Of a DNA stretch of 64,000 nucleotides, positions 1-20,604 are shown piece after piece; position 1 is the stretch's first letter, and each line of letters starts with the position of its first letter. The notes below the pieces were generated by a model. The model saw only the letters and a list, made by a program, of their open reading frames with translations. It had not been told where the DNA came from and searched no databases. The position numbers and the translations under genes were made by a program. This stretch comes from Corticium candelabrum (lineage: Eukaryota; Porifera; Homoscleromorpha; Homosclerophorida; Plakinidae): positions 8,779,337 to 8,843,336 of the forward strand of contig NC_085087.1 of NCBI RefSeq assembly GCF_963422355.1, given 5' to 3'.

Positions 1-182
1 TTACTGCACCCTCACAAACAAACAGCTGGACGGATAGACACACAGGCAGACATTAAGACACACAGACAGACATTAATAAGACATTAATAAGACACACAGG
101 CAGACAGATAGGCACACAGACAGACATTAAGACAGACAGACACATAAACAGACAGACTAACGACGGGATGACTAAAGCCTAC

Positions 183-439
183 CGACTAGAAGGCAACTTG
201 ATTTTCCGTTTGTAGCAATCAACAATCCATTCTTGTTTCACAATAACTCCAGTGCCACGTTCAGCTATGATACGTTAACCACAAAACCATCAACAGCCTC
301 AGTGCTCTTACACAGCTGACTAGTATATCATACCTTTTACTTGATTGAATTTGGTGTATTTGGAAAAGCACACCTGTAATCAACAATATAAACTAACAAA
401 GCAAACAGCAAATCAACACATAGAAGATAAACACACACA

Positions 440-517
<78 letters not shown>

Positions 518-1808
518 ACAACAGACAGACAAAATGCGGACACACAAACAGACATACAGACGGACAGACTTCGCTCTCTGCAAGACAAAAGTGCAGGCTC
601 TTGGTTGTCTGCTATTGCAACTTCAGGGAAGCTCGCACCTAAACCCTCCGAATTTCAGTTGGCAGCTTACCTGAGACTTGGACTTCCCTTGCCTTTGTGT
701 GATAATATTCAGACGTGTGACTGTGGACGAGCAACTGGTGACTCAAGCGGATATCATCAGATTACATGTAACACAGGGAATGGTACTGTGTGGTCACATG
801 ACTCGATCATGTCTGTGTGGTCAGAGTGTCTAAACGATCTCAAAATTCAACACAAAAAGAACCAAAAGATAGATGTGCTACATCTGACAGCCTCCTAGAC
901 ATTGTTGTTTCTGATACTGGTATTGGTTCCAACGTAGAGCTAGATATAGCACTTGCTCATTCATGGAGTTTGGACATATTTCCAATGTCAGCCACTATGG
1001 AGAGAGCAGCTGCTGCTAGAAGGGAAGACAGGAAGTTGGCTCGCTATGAGAAAGAAAACATCCTGGTGGGTTGTCTGTGAGAGTGGTTCCACTAGTCTTG
1101 AAACATTTTGGAAGATGGGGCAAGAAGGCAGAGACCTATTTAGATGACTTGTCAAAACGATCAAAGGATGACTTTGGAAAATCAAACAGGGCAGAGTTTA
1201 AAGACTATTGGCGTCAAAGAATTGCCATTCAACTACAGCGTTGCAATGCCAATGTACTTCTGAAGAAAATCAGTAATGCCTTGTCGGGACAGGCCAAGTG
1301 CCCAGACTCGTAGATGTTTTATAGAAAAGGGATCACATGATTCCTTTTAACCAATTAGTAGTTAAATATATTGTATTTAGTTGTTAGTTGTTTTCTCTTG
1401 CTTTTATTGTCATAGGACAAACGTAGTTAGTCATTTGCTATTGTATCCTAATTCAAATATGAAAAATATATGTATTGACAGGTAGACAGACAGACAAATA
1501 TCCTTACACCAAATGAGTGCATCTCGAACCCCAGTCAGGTTCATATTTTGCTCCCAAGGCAAGAGCCTTGTCTCTAAGCTCACCACGATACGGATTCTTG
1601 AACCCACTAAAAGCAAAGCGAACTCCTTTCTGTAAAATTAATAGTGTCAGTGAGTGATGAAAATTGTCTGTTTATCAAAGTAGAAAAATTGCACATACCA
1701 TTATCTCATTGAACGGCACTGAGGATGGGTTGGTGGTCCTTAGTGCTAATGGATCAATAGATGGAAAAATTTACCATGTGCATGCATGCATGCGTACACA
1801 CACACACA

Positions 1809-1868
<60 letters not shown>

Positions 1869-2779
1869 CACACACACACACACCTTACATGATGACTTTG
1901 CCTTCTTTGCCGGTGGCTCATTGCTTGCCTTGTGTACACTCGCCTTATTCACACTTGCCTCATCCAAAATTTTCACTGGCTGCAAGTCACAACATGCATC
2001 TACCGTTAATTAATAACAACCAACTATCCCAGTATGTCCAGCTCCTAATACCCTTTCCACACTTTCCATTGTCTTTGTCGGCACAGCTTCTCTTACACAA
2101 GATGCAGAATTACTCAACGTCGATGCGGCTCTTGCAGAAGCAGCTACAGAGAGTTTTAAGGGCGATGAAGCCTTCTGGCTTTCAAACAGCGAGCCAACAC
2201 GTAGACTAGCCATATCAACATCATCACGCAGTTTGAACGCACCAAATGTGACTTGCTGTTTCTAAACAACAAATAATATTAAAAGTAATATATTAATATA
2301 TTAAAATTAAATTTTAAAATTAATTTTTTAGACTTGTGCACTAATTAATATATTAATATAATATAATATTAATATATTAATATCAATATTAAATCTTAAA
2401 ATTTAAAATTTTTAAATAACTTGTGCACTAATTAATATCAAATCAAAAATTAATTGCTGTTATAAACTATTACGTCAGACTATAATATATAATTATTATT
2501 GATAGTTGTAATTAGCTCTCATGTTCTTACATTTGTTGTGTTTGTTGTGTCTGATTCGTCCGGTGGCCCATGCAGGCGTACGAACACCAATCCATACTTC
2601 ACATTCTAGACACGATATGCACTCAAAGTCAGAGAGTTGAATTGTGTTGAATGTTTGGATTGGTTTGCCTTGTTGTATGGTTGCGTGCAAATGATCTTCA
2701 CTCGATCCCACTTCTGATCAACAGTTACCTTTGACAGCATTTGCTTTCCTATAATTACAAATATACATGTATATGGATT

Positions 2780-2836
<57 letters not shown>

Positions 2837-3612
2837 CACATGGCTTCTATTTCCAGTTATATGATTAAACAGTTCTGTCCATTTCACTCCCTAAAGGGTA
2901 TAAAGGTGCTGGTGCTTCGATTGCTGCTATCACAGGGTATCACTTACTCACTTGTAAGAAAGTGGCAGTCCTGTGTGGTCCCATGACTCCATTGTATCCG
3001 AATGGTCTGATTGTTTGAGTCATCTGCAGATTCATCACAAACGCGAACCTCGAGATCGGTACACTAACAGCAATAATCGCCCAGACATTGCTGTCTTTGA
3101 TGTGGCTCAAGCACCAATGTAGAACTTGATGTAGCCTTCGCTCATCTTTGGGCAACAGACACATTGTCTCAAGCTTCTACAAAGGAGGCAGCAGCTGCTG
3201 CAAACAGGGAGAACAGGAAGTTAACCAAATATGGTCAAGTCACTCTCCTCGGTGCGTCTTCCTTGACATTTGTTCCACTTGTGTGTTTGAGCATTTTGGC
3301 CATTGGGGAGAACGAGCCACCAGATACCTACAGGAACTATCAACCATGTTGATGGATGATGATGGAAATAAGAATGCTAAAGAATTCATGTGTTACTTGA
3401 GAAAACGATTCTCAACATCACTACAATGTTGCAATGCTAAGACTATTGCAAGGAAACTATCACGCCTTTTATCTATGACTTCTAGTAATGTAAAGAACTA
3501 TCATACTCAGTTTAGTGTACATTAGTTTGCAAGGTATTGACCATATTGGATCTCTGGAACATTTTAAATAGTTTTGGTTGTAATAACATTCATTCATGAC
3601 AATATATGAAAA

Positions 3613-3661
<49 letters not shown>

Positions 3662-4488
3662 CACGTGCAGGCAGGCACACAGACAGACAGACAGACAGAC
3701 AGGCAGACAGACAGACAGACAGACAAACAAGAAACAGAAACACACACACACACCAAAATTCATTTAACTACACTTTCTCCTCATGGCAACATACCAAACA
3801 TCTTAACTCTGCTCTTGTTCGCACCAGACTTGCTCTCTGAAGGACTCATAAATGATGACGTCACTAGCAGTACCTGCAGCAACACTACCATATTGTTACA
3901 TTTCATCGGTTCAGATCAAGTCGTCACCACCTCATAGTCACCATCAGAATTTTGTGAACCAGAACGACCGACAAGTACCTCTACAAATGCTGAGCCATCG
4001 TTGCCTAAATATTGTACAATACCCGTTACTTCATACCAAATATATTAAATTTTGAATTTTATTTTATTAAAAAATAATTAATTAATTAAAATTTAAACTA
4101 ATAAATTTATATACAAAAATAAATTTATTATATAGATAATACTCTACAACTTACCTATATCAATGCCTTCTATCTTCGTCGCCTTTTCAAGCTTCAATAA
4201 TCAAATAATTAGTTACGCCTCGGAGTTCCAAATCCGCGCCACGTGTGACAGCTACCACGCCCACCTGCAAAATCACCGACGCCGTCTTTTCTCCTGCATT
4301 CGCGCAGTTCCATTTACGAGCGTTCTCTTGCTTTAGCAGATTCTCAGCAACGTGCGTCTATTTCACCAACGAGAAAACAAGAGAGTGTAAACGCACGAGA
4401 AACAACAATGTTGGATATCACATTAGACTACACTTACTGAATCTTCACTACTGAATGACAAAATGTGACTAATTTTAGCATCAGGCAT
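183..4488 (-). CDS. XRCC1: XRCC1-like DNA single-strand-break repair scaffold (5' part; continues past the left edge)
   Basis: Exons in transcript order: 4488-4438, 4357-4265, 4191-4155, 4004-3931, 3873-3795, 2748-2669, 2605-2531, 2261-2052, 1979-1884, 1629-1510, 373-334, 264-183. They join in frame into about 345 residues. The start gives MPDAKISHILSF, matching the XRCC1 N-terminal domain. Further matches are AENLLK...RKW, AGEKTASVILQ, DIGNDGSAFVEVLV, VTSSFMSPSES and KWDRVKIICTQPYNK. A short linker with a basic patch (PPAKKAK, possible NLS) leads into the first BRCT domain (FSGFKNPYRGELRDKAL ... IVKQEWIVDC). XRCC1 is a nuclear scaffold for DNA polymerase beta, ligase III and PARP1 in base-excision and single-strand-break repair. 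The second BRCT would lie left of the window. The intron at 2668-2606 appears to use a GC-AG pair. Introns 5 and 10 hold retroelement fossils on the opposite strand. Identity is strong; the boundaries of exons 8-11 are the least certain. Confidence 0.9.
430..515. repeat. (CA)n microsatellite
   Basis: Almost uninterrupted CA dinucleotides in an XRCC1 intron. The poly-HT and poly-VC reading frames across it are artefacts. Confidence 0.95.
593..1313 (+). mobile_element. Fossil C-terminal part of a reverse-transcriptase-bearing retroelement, inside an XRCC1 intron
   Basis: Three overlapping reading frames continue one protein. The first covers about 593-895 (PSEFQLAAYLRLGLPLPLC, then a CxCG...GYHxxxC knuckle and WSHDS). 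The second covers about 820-1075 (DIVVSDTG...ELDIALAH). The third covers about 1071-1313 and ends at a stop. At least two frameshifts separate them, so it is dead. The layout of LRLG, a Cys-Cys-His-Cys knuckle, then HD and PD...ELD resembles the region after the polymerase domain in non-LTR elements with a restriction-like endonuclease. That assignment is from family memory. It lies antisense in the XRCC1 intron between exons 10 and 11. Confidence 0.6.
1793..1883. repeat. (CA)n microsatellite abutting the donor of XRCC1 exon 9
   Basis: In XRCC1 transcript sense this is (GT)n starting directly at the donor of the exon ending at 1884. The donor itself reads AAG followed by GTGTGT. Confidence 0.85.
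2779..2836. repeat. (GACA)n microsatellite
   Basis: Tetranucleotide array in XRCC1 intron 5. Confidence 0.95.
2935..3490 (+). mobile_element. Second fossil of the same retroelement family, in XRCC1 intron 5
   Basis: The same order of motifs as at 593-1313 appears in scattered frames: GYHLLTCK, HDSIVSEWSDCL, RPDIAVFD, then EAAAAANRENRKLTKYG and EHFGHWGERATRYLQEL. Several frameshifts and stops break it. It is clearly diverged from the first copy, so the two are separate insertions or an old duplication. It is antisense to XRCC1. Confidence 0.55.
3612..3756. repeat. (GACA)n/(CA)n compound microsatellite
   Basis: GACA array interrupted by CACGTGCAGGCAGG and ending in a short CA run, in XRCC1 intron 5 close to exon 5. 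Confidence 0.9.
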
Positions 4489-5418
4489 CTGAAAAGTCCA
4501 GCATTACAATTCTGTAAATATCAATAAGCCTTGGTGTTCCTGACGTTTGCGCGTATTATGACTGAAGGTATATTATTACAGGACTTGGGTCGACTTTTGG
4601 CGTGTTCTAGTTAAAAACTGACGAATGTCAATGAATGCACAGTTGTCGCTTTGTAGTCTCCCATTGTCAGACACTTTCCGTCGTAATTCAGCGAGTGGGG
4701 AGGAGCTGGCACCTCGTGACTGTGCGCCCTCTGGCGCGCCGACTAGAGACGTAAATAAGATTTGAAGATGAGTAAGCGTACGTCAAATACTGGAATACGC
4801 CCGCTGTCTACTGCCTAACAACGTTTACAAAGGCGCGTTGATTTATTGTTTTAGAGACTCGGTTGTGTTCTCCTGTGTTAGACGACCATCTGAGTGAAAA
4901 CGATGGGATCACGTGTCACGTGGTAGCCCCCAATCAAAACACCGAAATACCTTTCTAGCTAACTTTTAGTGTCCAGAGAAATGAGATGTCCAGAGAAATG
5001 ACATTTCTCTGATAATTACTTAGAAATCGCGCTAGTAATGCTCGAACTGATGGCACGTTAGGAAAGACACGGCAACACAACTTCCCGCCATTGCGACGGA
5101 GTTGACAGAAACGTATTTCCTAAACTAAGAGAAGCACCGAGCAGTCTCTCAACATCGACTTGTGGCTGTCGCGGTCCAAATAACTTGAGCAACGTCGACT
5201 GGCTGTCTGCCAATTCCCAGTTACAAAGCCCGCCTTTTTTGGCCAATAGATAAGGTTAACGCCTAGTTATGCAAAACTCAGCTCTGTGATTGGTCGAGAG
5301 AAATATTGGTATGCCAAGTACGAAAACACGTGGAGTAGTCATTGACGTCCATTTACTATCGAAACAAGTGTCGAGCTGTACTCTATCCAGAGGCTTGTAA
5401 TCGTTCAAGCCCGTGAAC
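4489..5418. promoter_or_regulatory. Divergent intergenic region between XRCC1 and LDLR-like gene A
   Basis: The two start codons (4488 minus, 5419 plus) face away from each other across 930 bases with no supportable gene. Two CACGTG E-boxes lie one base apart at 4910-4915 and 4917-4922. CCAAT-type motifs occur near 5241 (GGCCAAT) and 5288 (ATTGGTC). I see no clear TATA box. A shared bidirectional promoter is possible, but the spacing also allows two separate ones. Confidence 0.5.
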
Positions 5419-14746
<9,328 letters not shown>

Positions 14747-14836
14747 TGATGGTTAGGAGATAGCAGTGTGTCAGTTCAGAAGTTGCCAATGTTACACAAC
14801 CTTGTTGGCATGTCTCACATCGTCACCAGAACTGAC

Positions 14837-15002
14837 AATAAATTGTTATGTTAATAGTTTGTATGTTTTGGTTCGATAGATTTGTTTTGTTAGCTGCATG
14901 TAAAGCGTAGTAATTTATGGTGATAGTAAGTAAGACTGTACATAGTAGGACGAGATGAAAAGAGTTACTTTATACGTTGATATGCCATGTGTATGTAATA
15001 AA
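14837..15002 (+). terminator. Poly(A) signals of gene A
   Basis: AATAAA at 14837-14842 and again at 14997-15002, 90 and 250 bases after the stop codon of gene A. Confidence 0.6.
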
Positions 15003-15036
15003 GTCGTTGAGCTGCATAACACTTGTAGTCCGTGGG

Positions 15037-15257
15037 CTAGGTCTCAAAAAGACGAAGAGTTGCATTCCACCCACGTGAAGACACACATTTCTTTTTACGA
15101 AACGTTAGAGGAATCCATTTAAAGCATTTCTTCAATTGTCCCCCTTCGCGAATGTTGTCCGTTCGGTTGCATTTGTCTATTTTTGGTACTGACAGCGAGT
15201 ACGCTCTGTACTCCGAGGGCAGACTCTGTTTTCTAGCATTTATAAGCATAACATTAA
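15037..15257 (-). CDS. Possible terminal exon of an unrecognised minus-strand gene
   Basis: A strong acceptor (pyrimidine run ending in TTCTTCTTCAAG) precedes an open frame of about 73 codons ending at a TAG at 15037. The protein is rich in Lys, Arg and Cys (for example KKCFKWIPLTFRKKKC). I recognise no family and find no convincing upstream exon; the YR element begins only about 390 bases further on. It may be a chance frame. Confidence 0.2.
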
Positions 15258-15408
15258 CTTGAAGAAGAAATATATGAGTATTTAGACAGCAGCTATTCAA
15301 AACATAACGAGAGACTGAAAAAACACGAAAAGATTGCGGTCAAGTCTCTGCACTAACGTGCGTTAGCGGCAATGCTGTTTCTCTTGCCGTCATCAGCAAA
15401 GACTTAGA

Positions 15409-15597
15409 GTGCGTTTACACTGAGTGCCTAGTAGCTTTATATCCTCGTTTGCGAAGTCTTGTTTAAACTCAGCTGTGTTCACACCTACGTTCATATCTAG
15501 TCAAGCGACTCTGCTAGCTATCTAGATGTATATGTACCATATTTTCGCCTCTAGCTTCCAGTGTCCTTGAGTCAAGGCTGCTCTAGTGTGAACGCAC
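15409..15597. mobile_element. Candidate MITE of about 190 bases
   Basis: Imperfect 13-base terminal inverted repeats, GTGCGTTTACACT at 15409-15421 and AGTGTGAACGCAC at 15585-15597, with no coding capacity between them. I cannot fix a target-site duplication, so the superfamily is open. Confidence 0.45.
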
Positions 15598-15644
15598 CTT
15601 CGTTTTGCTTCTAACCTTTGTACACGGTATATTTGTACATACTC

Positions 15645-16580
15645 TAGTAGCATATCCTCACCGGGCGATTTTTTTTTGGGCTGAGTTGTAGGTTGAGCGT
15701 GGGTGTGGGCAGGTAGGCGTTCCGCGCAACAACTAAACCCACCAAGGCGACGTTTAGAACGCATCGCTTACAGTGACAACAGTTCTTACAGATACACACA
15801 CAATTTGGCACCGATTGATGGGTACATTGAGACGGGACCCCATATCGAAACCACACAACGGTGATCGATGTAAAATGAGCTTCGACCAAGATTAGTGACG
15901 ACCACAGACGTTAGCAAGACTACGGTGTAGCGAATTGAAAGTTTTTCAAAAGGGCTCACGGTTTTGAACGTCGTCTAACTACAGCTGCTTTCTCTACAGA
16001 TCGAATTCAAGTAAATTGGACGACAGGTAATGTCATCCATAATAAATATAATCTTTTTATTTTTTTTAAAAATTATTTTCGGTCGGTTTTAGTATTACTT
16101 AGCTAAATTCAACTGTACATCGACATGCAGTGTGTACATGCATGCATCGAATTGTTTACTATATGTGGCAAATCTAATTTTGTGTGAGATTACACATACA
16201 TACATATATACATACATACATACATGCATGCATACATATGTATCTATATATTTGTATATATATTTTAATAGTATGTATGTTGTATAATATGCTGCATAAT
16301 ATACTGCATAATATACTGCATAACATACTGTATAATATACTGCATAATATACTGCATAACATACTGTATAATATACTGTATATATACTGTATAATATACC
16401 GTATATATACTGTATATATACTGCATAATATACTGCATAACATACTGTATAATATACTGTATAATATACTGTATATATACTGTATAATATACTGTATAAT
16501 ATACTGTATAATATACTGTATAATATAATGTATATATACTGTATAATATACTGTATAATATACTGTATAATATGCTGTAT
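15645..16580 (+). repeat. Left inverted arm with satellite array
   Basis: Unique-looking sequence (about 15645-16265) followed by the TACTGTATAATA-type array (about 16268-16580). It differs from the right arm by substitutions and by a 16-base insertion near 15985 (GCTGCTTTCTCTACAG). Confidence 0.75.
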
Positions 16581-16588
16581 ATGTAGTA

Positions 16589-16739
16589 GTTAACGCATGG
16601 TAGGGAGATCATATCCAGTTTATTGACCGAGGTCTTGAGGGGCTTCCCAAGATAATTAGCCGAGGCTAATTATCGAGGAGAAAGCCCCTCAAGACCTCGG
16701 TCAATAAACTGGATATCGTCGACCCTACCATGCGTTAAC
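16589..16739. repeat. Large imperfect palindrome of about 150 bases
   Basis: GTTAACGCATGGTAGGG at the left is mirrored by CCCTACCATGCGTTAAC at the right. The inner arms of about 34 bases are perfect complements, and the centre holds GATAATTAGC mirrored by GCTAATTATC. Each arm contains the core TTTATTGACCG (16619-16629, inverse at 16698-16708). It could extrude as a cruciform. It lies between the left satellite array and the recombinase gene. Confidence 0.9.
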
Positions 16740-16953
16740 CTATTTGTTGCATGTTTAACATCCTACTGTAATTAGAGTTCATAGATTATTCAAGTTGAAT
16801 TAGAGTGGTTGTGTATTGCAATGACAGCTAGAGTTTTTATGTCAAACAACCACATTTTGACAGCTGTGAAGTGTTGTTGACGTGCACGTCAGCCCCATAA
16901 GGCCACGTGCTCAAAAGTATTAGTACAGTACAGTATCGACGTGTTTTGCCAGC

Positions 16954-18429
16954 GTGATGTCGGATCAGAAAGAAGACCGTAATAGTGATCAGGACGACGA
17001 CTTTCAGCCGCCAACAAAGATGAGACGCATTGGTTCCAAAAAGCTTACCACTAGTACTAGCCAGCTTGACAGCAGATTTGCTGAAAAGACGAGTACGGAC
17101 AAAGTACAGGAGTACAGCAAGGGTACGGTTTTGCAAGAACACGACTGCCTGCAACAGTCGGGCGATGCGAACATTTGAAGCATGGAGAAGCAATCGAAAC
17201 AAGGATGCTTCACAAGAAGAGCAGGTACCCACAGACATTCTCTCAACGAAGGATTCACAACTTTTGCAAGAGTGGCTAATATGCTTCCTACTGGAGGCGA
17301 GGAAGACCAACGGTGACAAGTATCCTCCAAAAACTCTCGTACATTTGGTGTGTGGGCTACAACGTGTACTTCGAGCTCGGCACAGAAGGATTCGTTTAAT
17401 TTTTCAACAAGGCAGACCATCGTTTTGAAGGTTTGCGCAATGCTCTTGATAAAATCTGTCGAGAATTACGTCAAGAAGGACTAGGAACGATCCGCAAGGG
17501 TTCCAGTGTATTCACTGCTGAAGAGAAGACAGTCTATGGAAGAAGGGAGTAATTGGCTTAGACACACCTGTAAAACTACTGAGGGCAGTATTCTTTTATA
17601 ATGGGATAAACTTTGCTCTTCGAGGTGGTGCGGAGCACAGAAGCCTCAAATGGAGTCAGGTGACTAGATGCAGCCAAACCACAGACGGATTGTCAAAAGT
17701 CTGTTACATTTATGTTGAGCACGGATCCAAAAATCATAGTGGTGGACTACGTGATTTACGGCATCCAAACAAAAAAGTCACAAGGTAAATTATAGTCAAG
17801 CTCCAACGTGTTTCTGTAAGGTAATAGCATTTTGTGGTTTGTGGTTTATCAGATACGCTAATGAAGAAGCTGGTGACCGTTGCCACGTAAAAATTTTGGA
17901 TCTCTATCTTAGTAAGTTGCCAGCAGGATTTTCTCGAGAAGCCTTCTATTATAAACCTTTGTCGTCTACTCCTTCATTTGGTCCTTGGTATTCAAAGCAA
18001 GTAATCGGTCATAACACGTTGGCTACAATGATGAAAGTGATGACAGCTGAAGCTGGTCTTCCGGTTCGAACCGACCACGCTCTTCGAGCTACTAGTGCGA
18101 CAAGGCTGTTTCAAGTGGGAGTTCCCGAACATGTAATTCAAGGCAGAACCGGCCACAAAACCTTGCAAGCACCGAGACAATATCGAGAGCCATCCGAATT
18201 GCAGCAAATGGCAGCGTGCAAAGTTTTGGACAATGGCCATGGACACACCGATTACACTGACGCAAAAGTCAAGGAGTCCGGAGAGACAACGGAACAGGCA
18301 GATGAGCTGAAAGTAGTCGAGGTCGAACAGCCGTCTGAAACGGGAAGACAGAATCCGGCGCCATTTGTCATTTCTGACTGCGTCTTTACAAACTGCAGTA
18401 CTGTGAACATTATTATTGGTAAAGAATAA
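16954..18429 (+). pseudogene. Crypton-type tyrosine recombinase (DUF3504-like), frameshifted
   Basis: The 5' half is spread over several frames: an acidic N-terminus from 16954, then AMRTFEAWRSNRN, FEGLRNALDKICREL and FFYNGINFALRGG, with breaks near 17170, 17400 and 17550. A likely intron lies at about 17786-17852. The 3' part (17853-18429) is open and holds GLRDLRHP...RYANE, PLS...PWY, IGHNTLATMMK, DHALRATSATRLF, RTGHKT and PRQYRE. The catalytic set of tyrosine recombinases can be assigned: Arg in ALRGG, His and Arg in HALR, His in TGHKT, and Tyr in PRQYRE. Such enzymes cut and rejoin DNA through a phosphotyrosine link. The frameshifts suggest an inactive copy, although the catalytic end is intact. 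Confidence 0.8.
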
Positions 18430-18495
18430 GCTTGTAATCTAAAATAGGTATGCCCATGTATTGATTGCTAGTTGGTTTGCAGTATACAGATTCTG

Positions 18496-18523
18496 ACCGG
18501 TCAATATACGTTTATTGACCGGT
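18496..18523. repeat. Short inverted repeat sharing a core with the large palindrome
   Basis: ACCGGTCAATA at 18496-18506 and TATTGACCGGT at 18513-18523, six bases apart, 67 bases after the recombinase stop codon. The right half contains TTTATTGACCG (18511-18521), the 11-base core also present in both arms of 16589-16739. Confidence 0.85.
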
Positions 18524-18624
18524 AACTAGACAACATGTGGTTGAGTTGCTATGGTAGGAGTGTAATATAACTAGAAAAAGAATCCTAGCAACGGCGGAAT
18601 AAACACCCAAACATGCAACAAATA

Positions 18625-18764
18625 CTGTATAATATGCTGTATAATATACTGTATAATATACTGTATATATACTGCATATATATTGTATAATATACTGTAT
18701 AATATACTGTATATATACTGTATAATATACTGTATAATATACTGTATATATACTGTATAATATA

Positions 18765-18813
<49 letters not shown>

Positions 18814-19110
18814 ATAATATACTGTATAATATACTGTATATATACTGTATAATATGCTGTATAATATACTGTATAATATACTGTATAATATACTGTATAA
18901 TATACTGTATAATATACTGTATAATATACTGTATAATATACTGTATAATATACTGTATAATATACTGTATAATATACTGTATAATATACTGTATAATATA
19001 ATGTATATATACTGCATATATATTGTATAATATACTGTATAATATACTGTATAATATACTGTCTAGATATACTGTATATATACTGTATAATATGCTGTAC
19101 ATATACTGTA
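18625..19110. repeat. Satellite array, TATACTGTATAA type, with an (AT)n core
   Basis: Repeats of about 12 bases (ATACTGTATAAT) with an AT run near 18767-18810. Long open frames here are artefacts of the period. Confidence 0.9.
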
Positions 19111-19112
19111 TT

Positions 19113-19184
19113 TGCCAATCTTGTGGCAAGGAATGCCGTTCAAAAGCAGGTGTTAAATCCCACCAGAGACACAGAGGACACTAA
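19113..19184 (+). mobile_element. Isolated C2H2 zinc-finger tail, possible retroelement 3' end
   Basis: An open stretch of 23 codons plus stop encodes CQSCGKECRSKAG followed by SHQRH. This C2H2 finger resembles the C-terminal finger of some non-LTR retroelement proteins. It sits between two satellite arrays with no other coding sequence. Too short for a firm call. Confidence 0.35.
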
Positions 19185-19225
19185 AGAGAGTCATCACTGT
19201 TATCAGTGGACATGCCATCATCATA

Positions 19226-19418
19226 TATACTGTATAATATACTGTATAATATACTGTATATATACTGTATAATATTCTGTATGATATACTGTATAATATA
19301 CTGTATATATACTGTATAATATACTGTATAATATACTGTATATATATTGTATAATATACTGTATAATATACTGTATATATATACTGTATAATATACTGTA
19401 TATATACTGTATAATATA

Positions 19419-19472
<54 letters not shown>

Positions 19473-19766
19473 TGTATAATATACTGTATATATTCTCTAT
19501 AATATAATGTATAATATACTGTATAATATACTGTATATATTCTGTATAATATAATGTATAATATACTGTATAATATACTGTATAATATAATGTATAATAT
19601 ACTGTATAATATACTGTATAATATACTGTATATATACTGTATAATATAATGTATAATATACTGTATATATACTGTATAATATACTGTATATATACTGTAT
19701 AGTATACTGTATAATATACTGTACAATAAACTGTATAATATACTGTATAATATACTGTATATATTT
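19226..19766. repeat. Satellite array, TATACTGTATAA type
   Basis: Same unit and orientation as at 18625-19110, with an AT run at about 19420-19470. The flank to 20600 shows no supportable gene. Confidence 0.9.
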
Positions 19767-20604
19767 GTGCATGGCAAGTTTAGCCAAATGAGTGCTGTTG
19801 TATTAATTTATTTCTGGTTCTATGCGAATGAACATGTGTTCTCCATTGTCATAGACTGTACTCAGTTTCTGGCCAAGAGAAAAGGCGATGCACATCCCCT
19901 ACACAGGGATTCACAGCTCTGTCGGAAAGAATCTGCTGATCTTTGTTGTTTTCGAGAAGTAGGTTTGTTTTGCAAGACTATATACTTGACGAGCGAAAGA
20001 AGCAGAGTGTCCCATGTGAAACACTGTCTAACCTATTGGGCCGGAACTACGACAATAGTCACCATTGCAAGCGGTTTAATTACTCTACATAAATTTGTCA
20101 ACATCACCAACTTAATTAATTAAAGAAGATCTGAATTTAGTGCTGGAATAAATTAGAATGCAGAATTAGTCAAAAGGTAACCATGCCATTAAATTTGTGT
20201 CATTGTCTGAAATATAATATATGCAACCGTTTAATGGGAGTCTGAAGCTGCTTATGTCGATTCAACGAATACGCCAAATATCTGCGAACGTCTATCTTCA
20301 ATGTACCATTACAGTATTCATGTAGGACCTGAGGTTTGAAGAGATAACATTCCTTTGTGTGTACATTTAACATCAATCAAGACAGATGGTAATAAAAATA
20401 TACCTACCTACTCATCAGGTGTCTGTAAAACAATAGATGACTATACTAGTACTAACTAAGAATATACGTAGCTAGTACGTGCTATCTTTTAGTACCACAA
20501 ATTTGTTATTAAATTAGATTAATAGCTTGAGTAGCACACAATATGCTTGTCTTTCTGTCAAACTTAAGTTCCTCACGCTCTGTTCATTATAATTACTTTA
20601 TTAT

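Noticed and set aside
18512..19777. Long Tyr/Ile/Leu frames such as repeated YSILYSIL and IQYIIQY
   Set aside because: Artefacts of a 12-base satellite whose period is a multiple of three and lacks stops.
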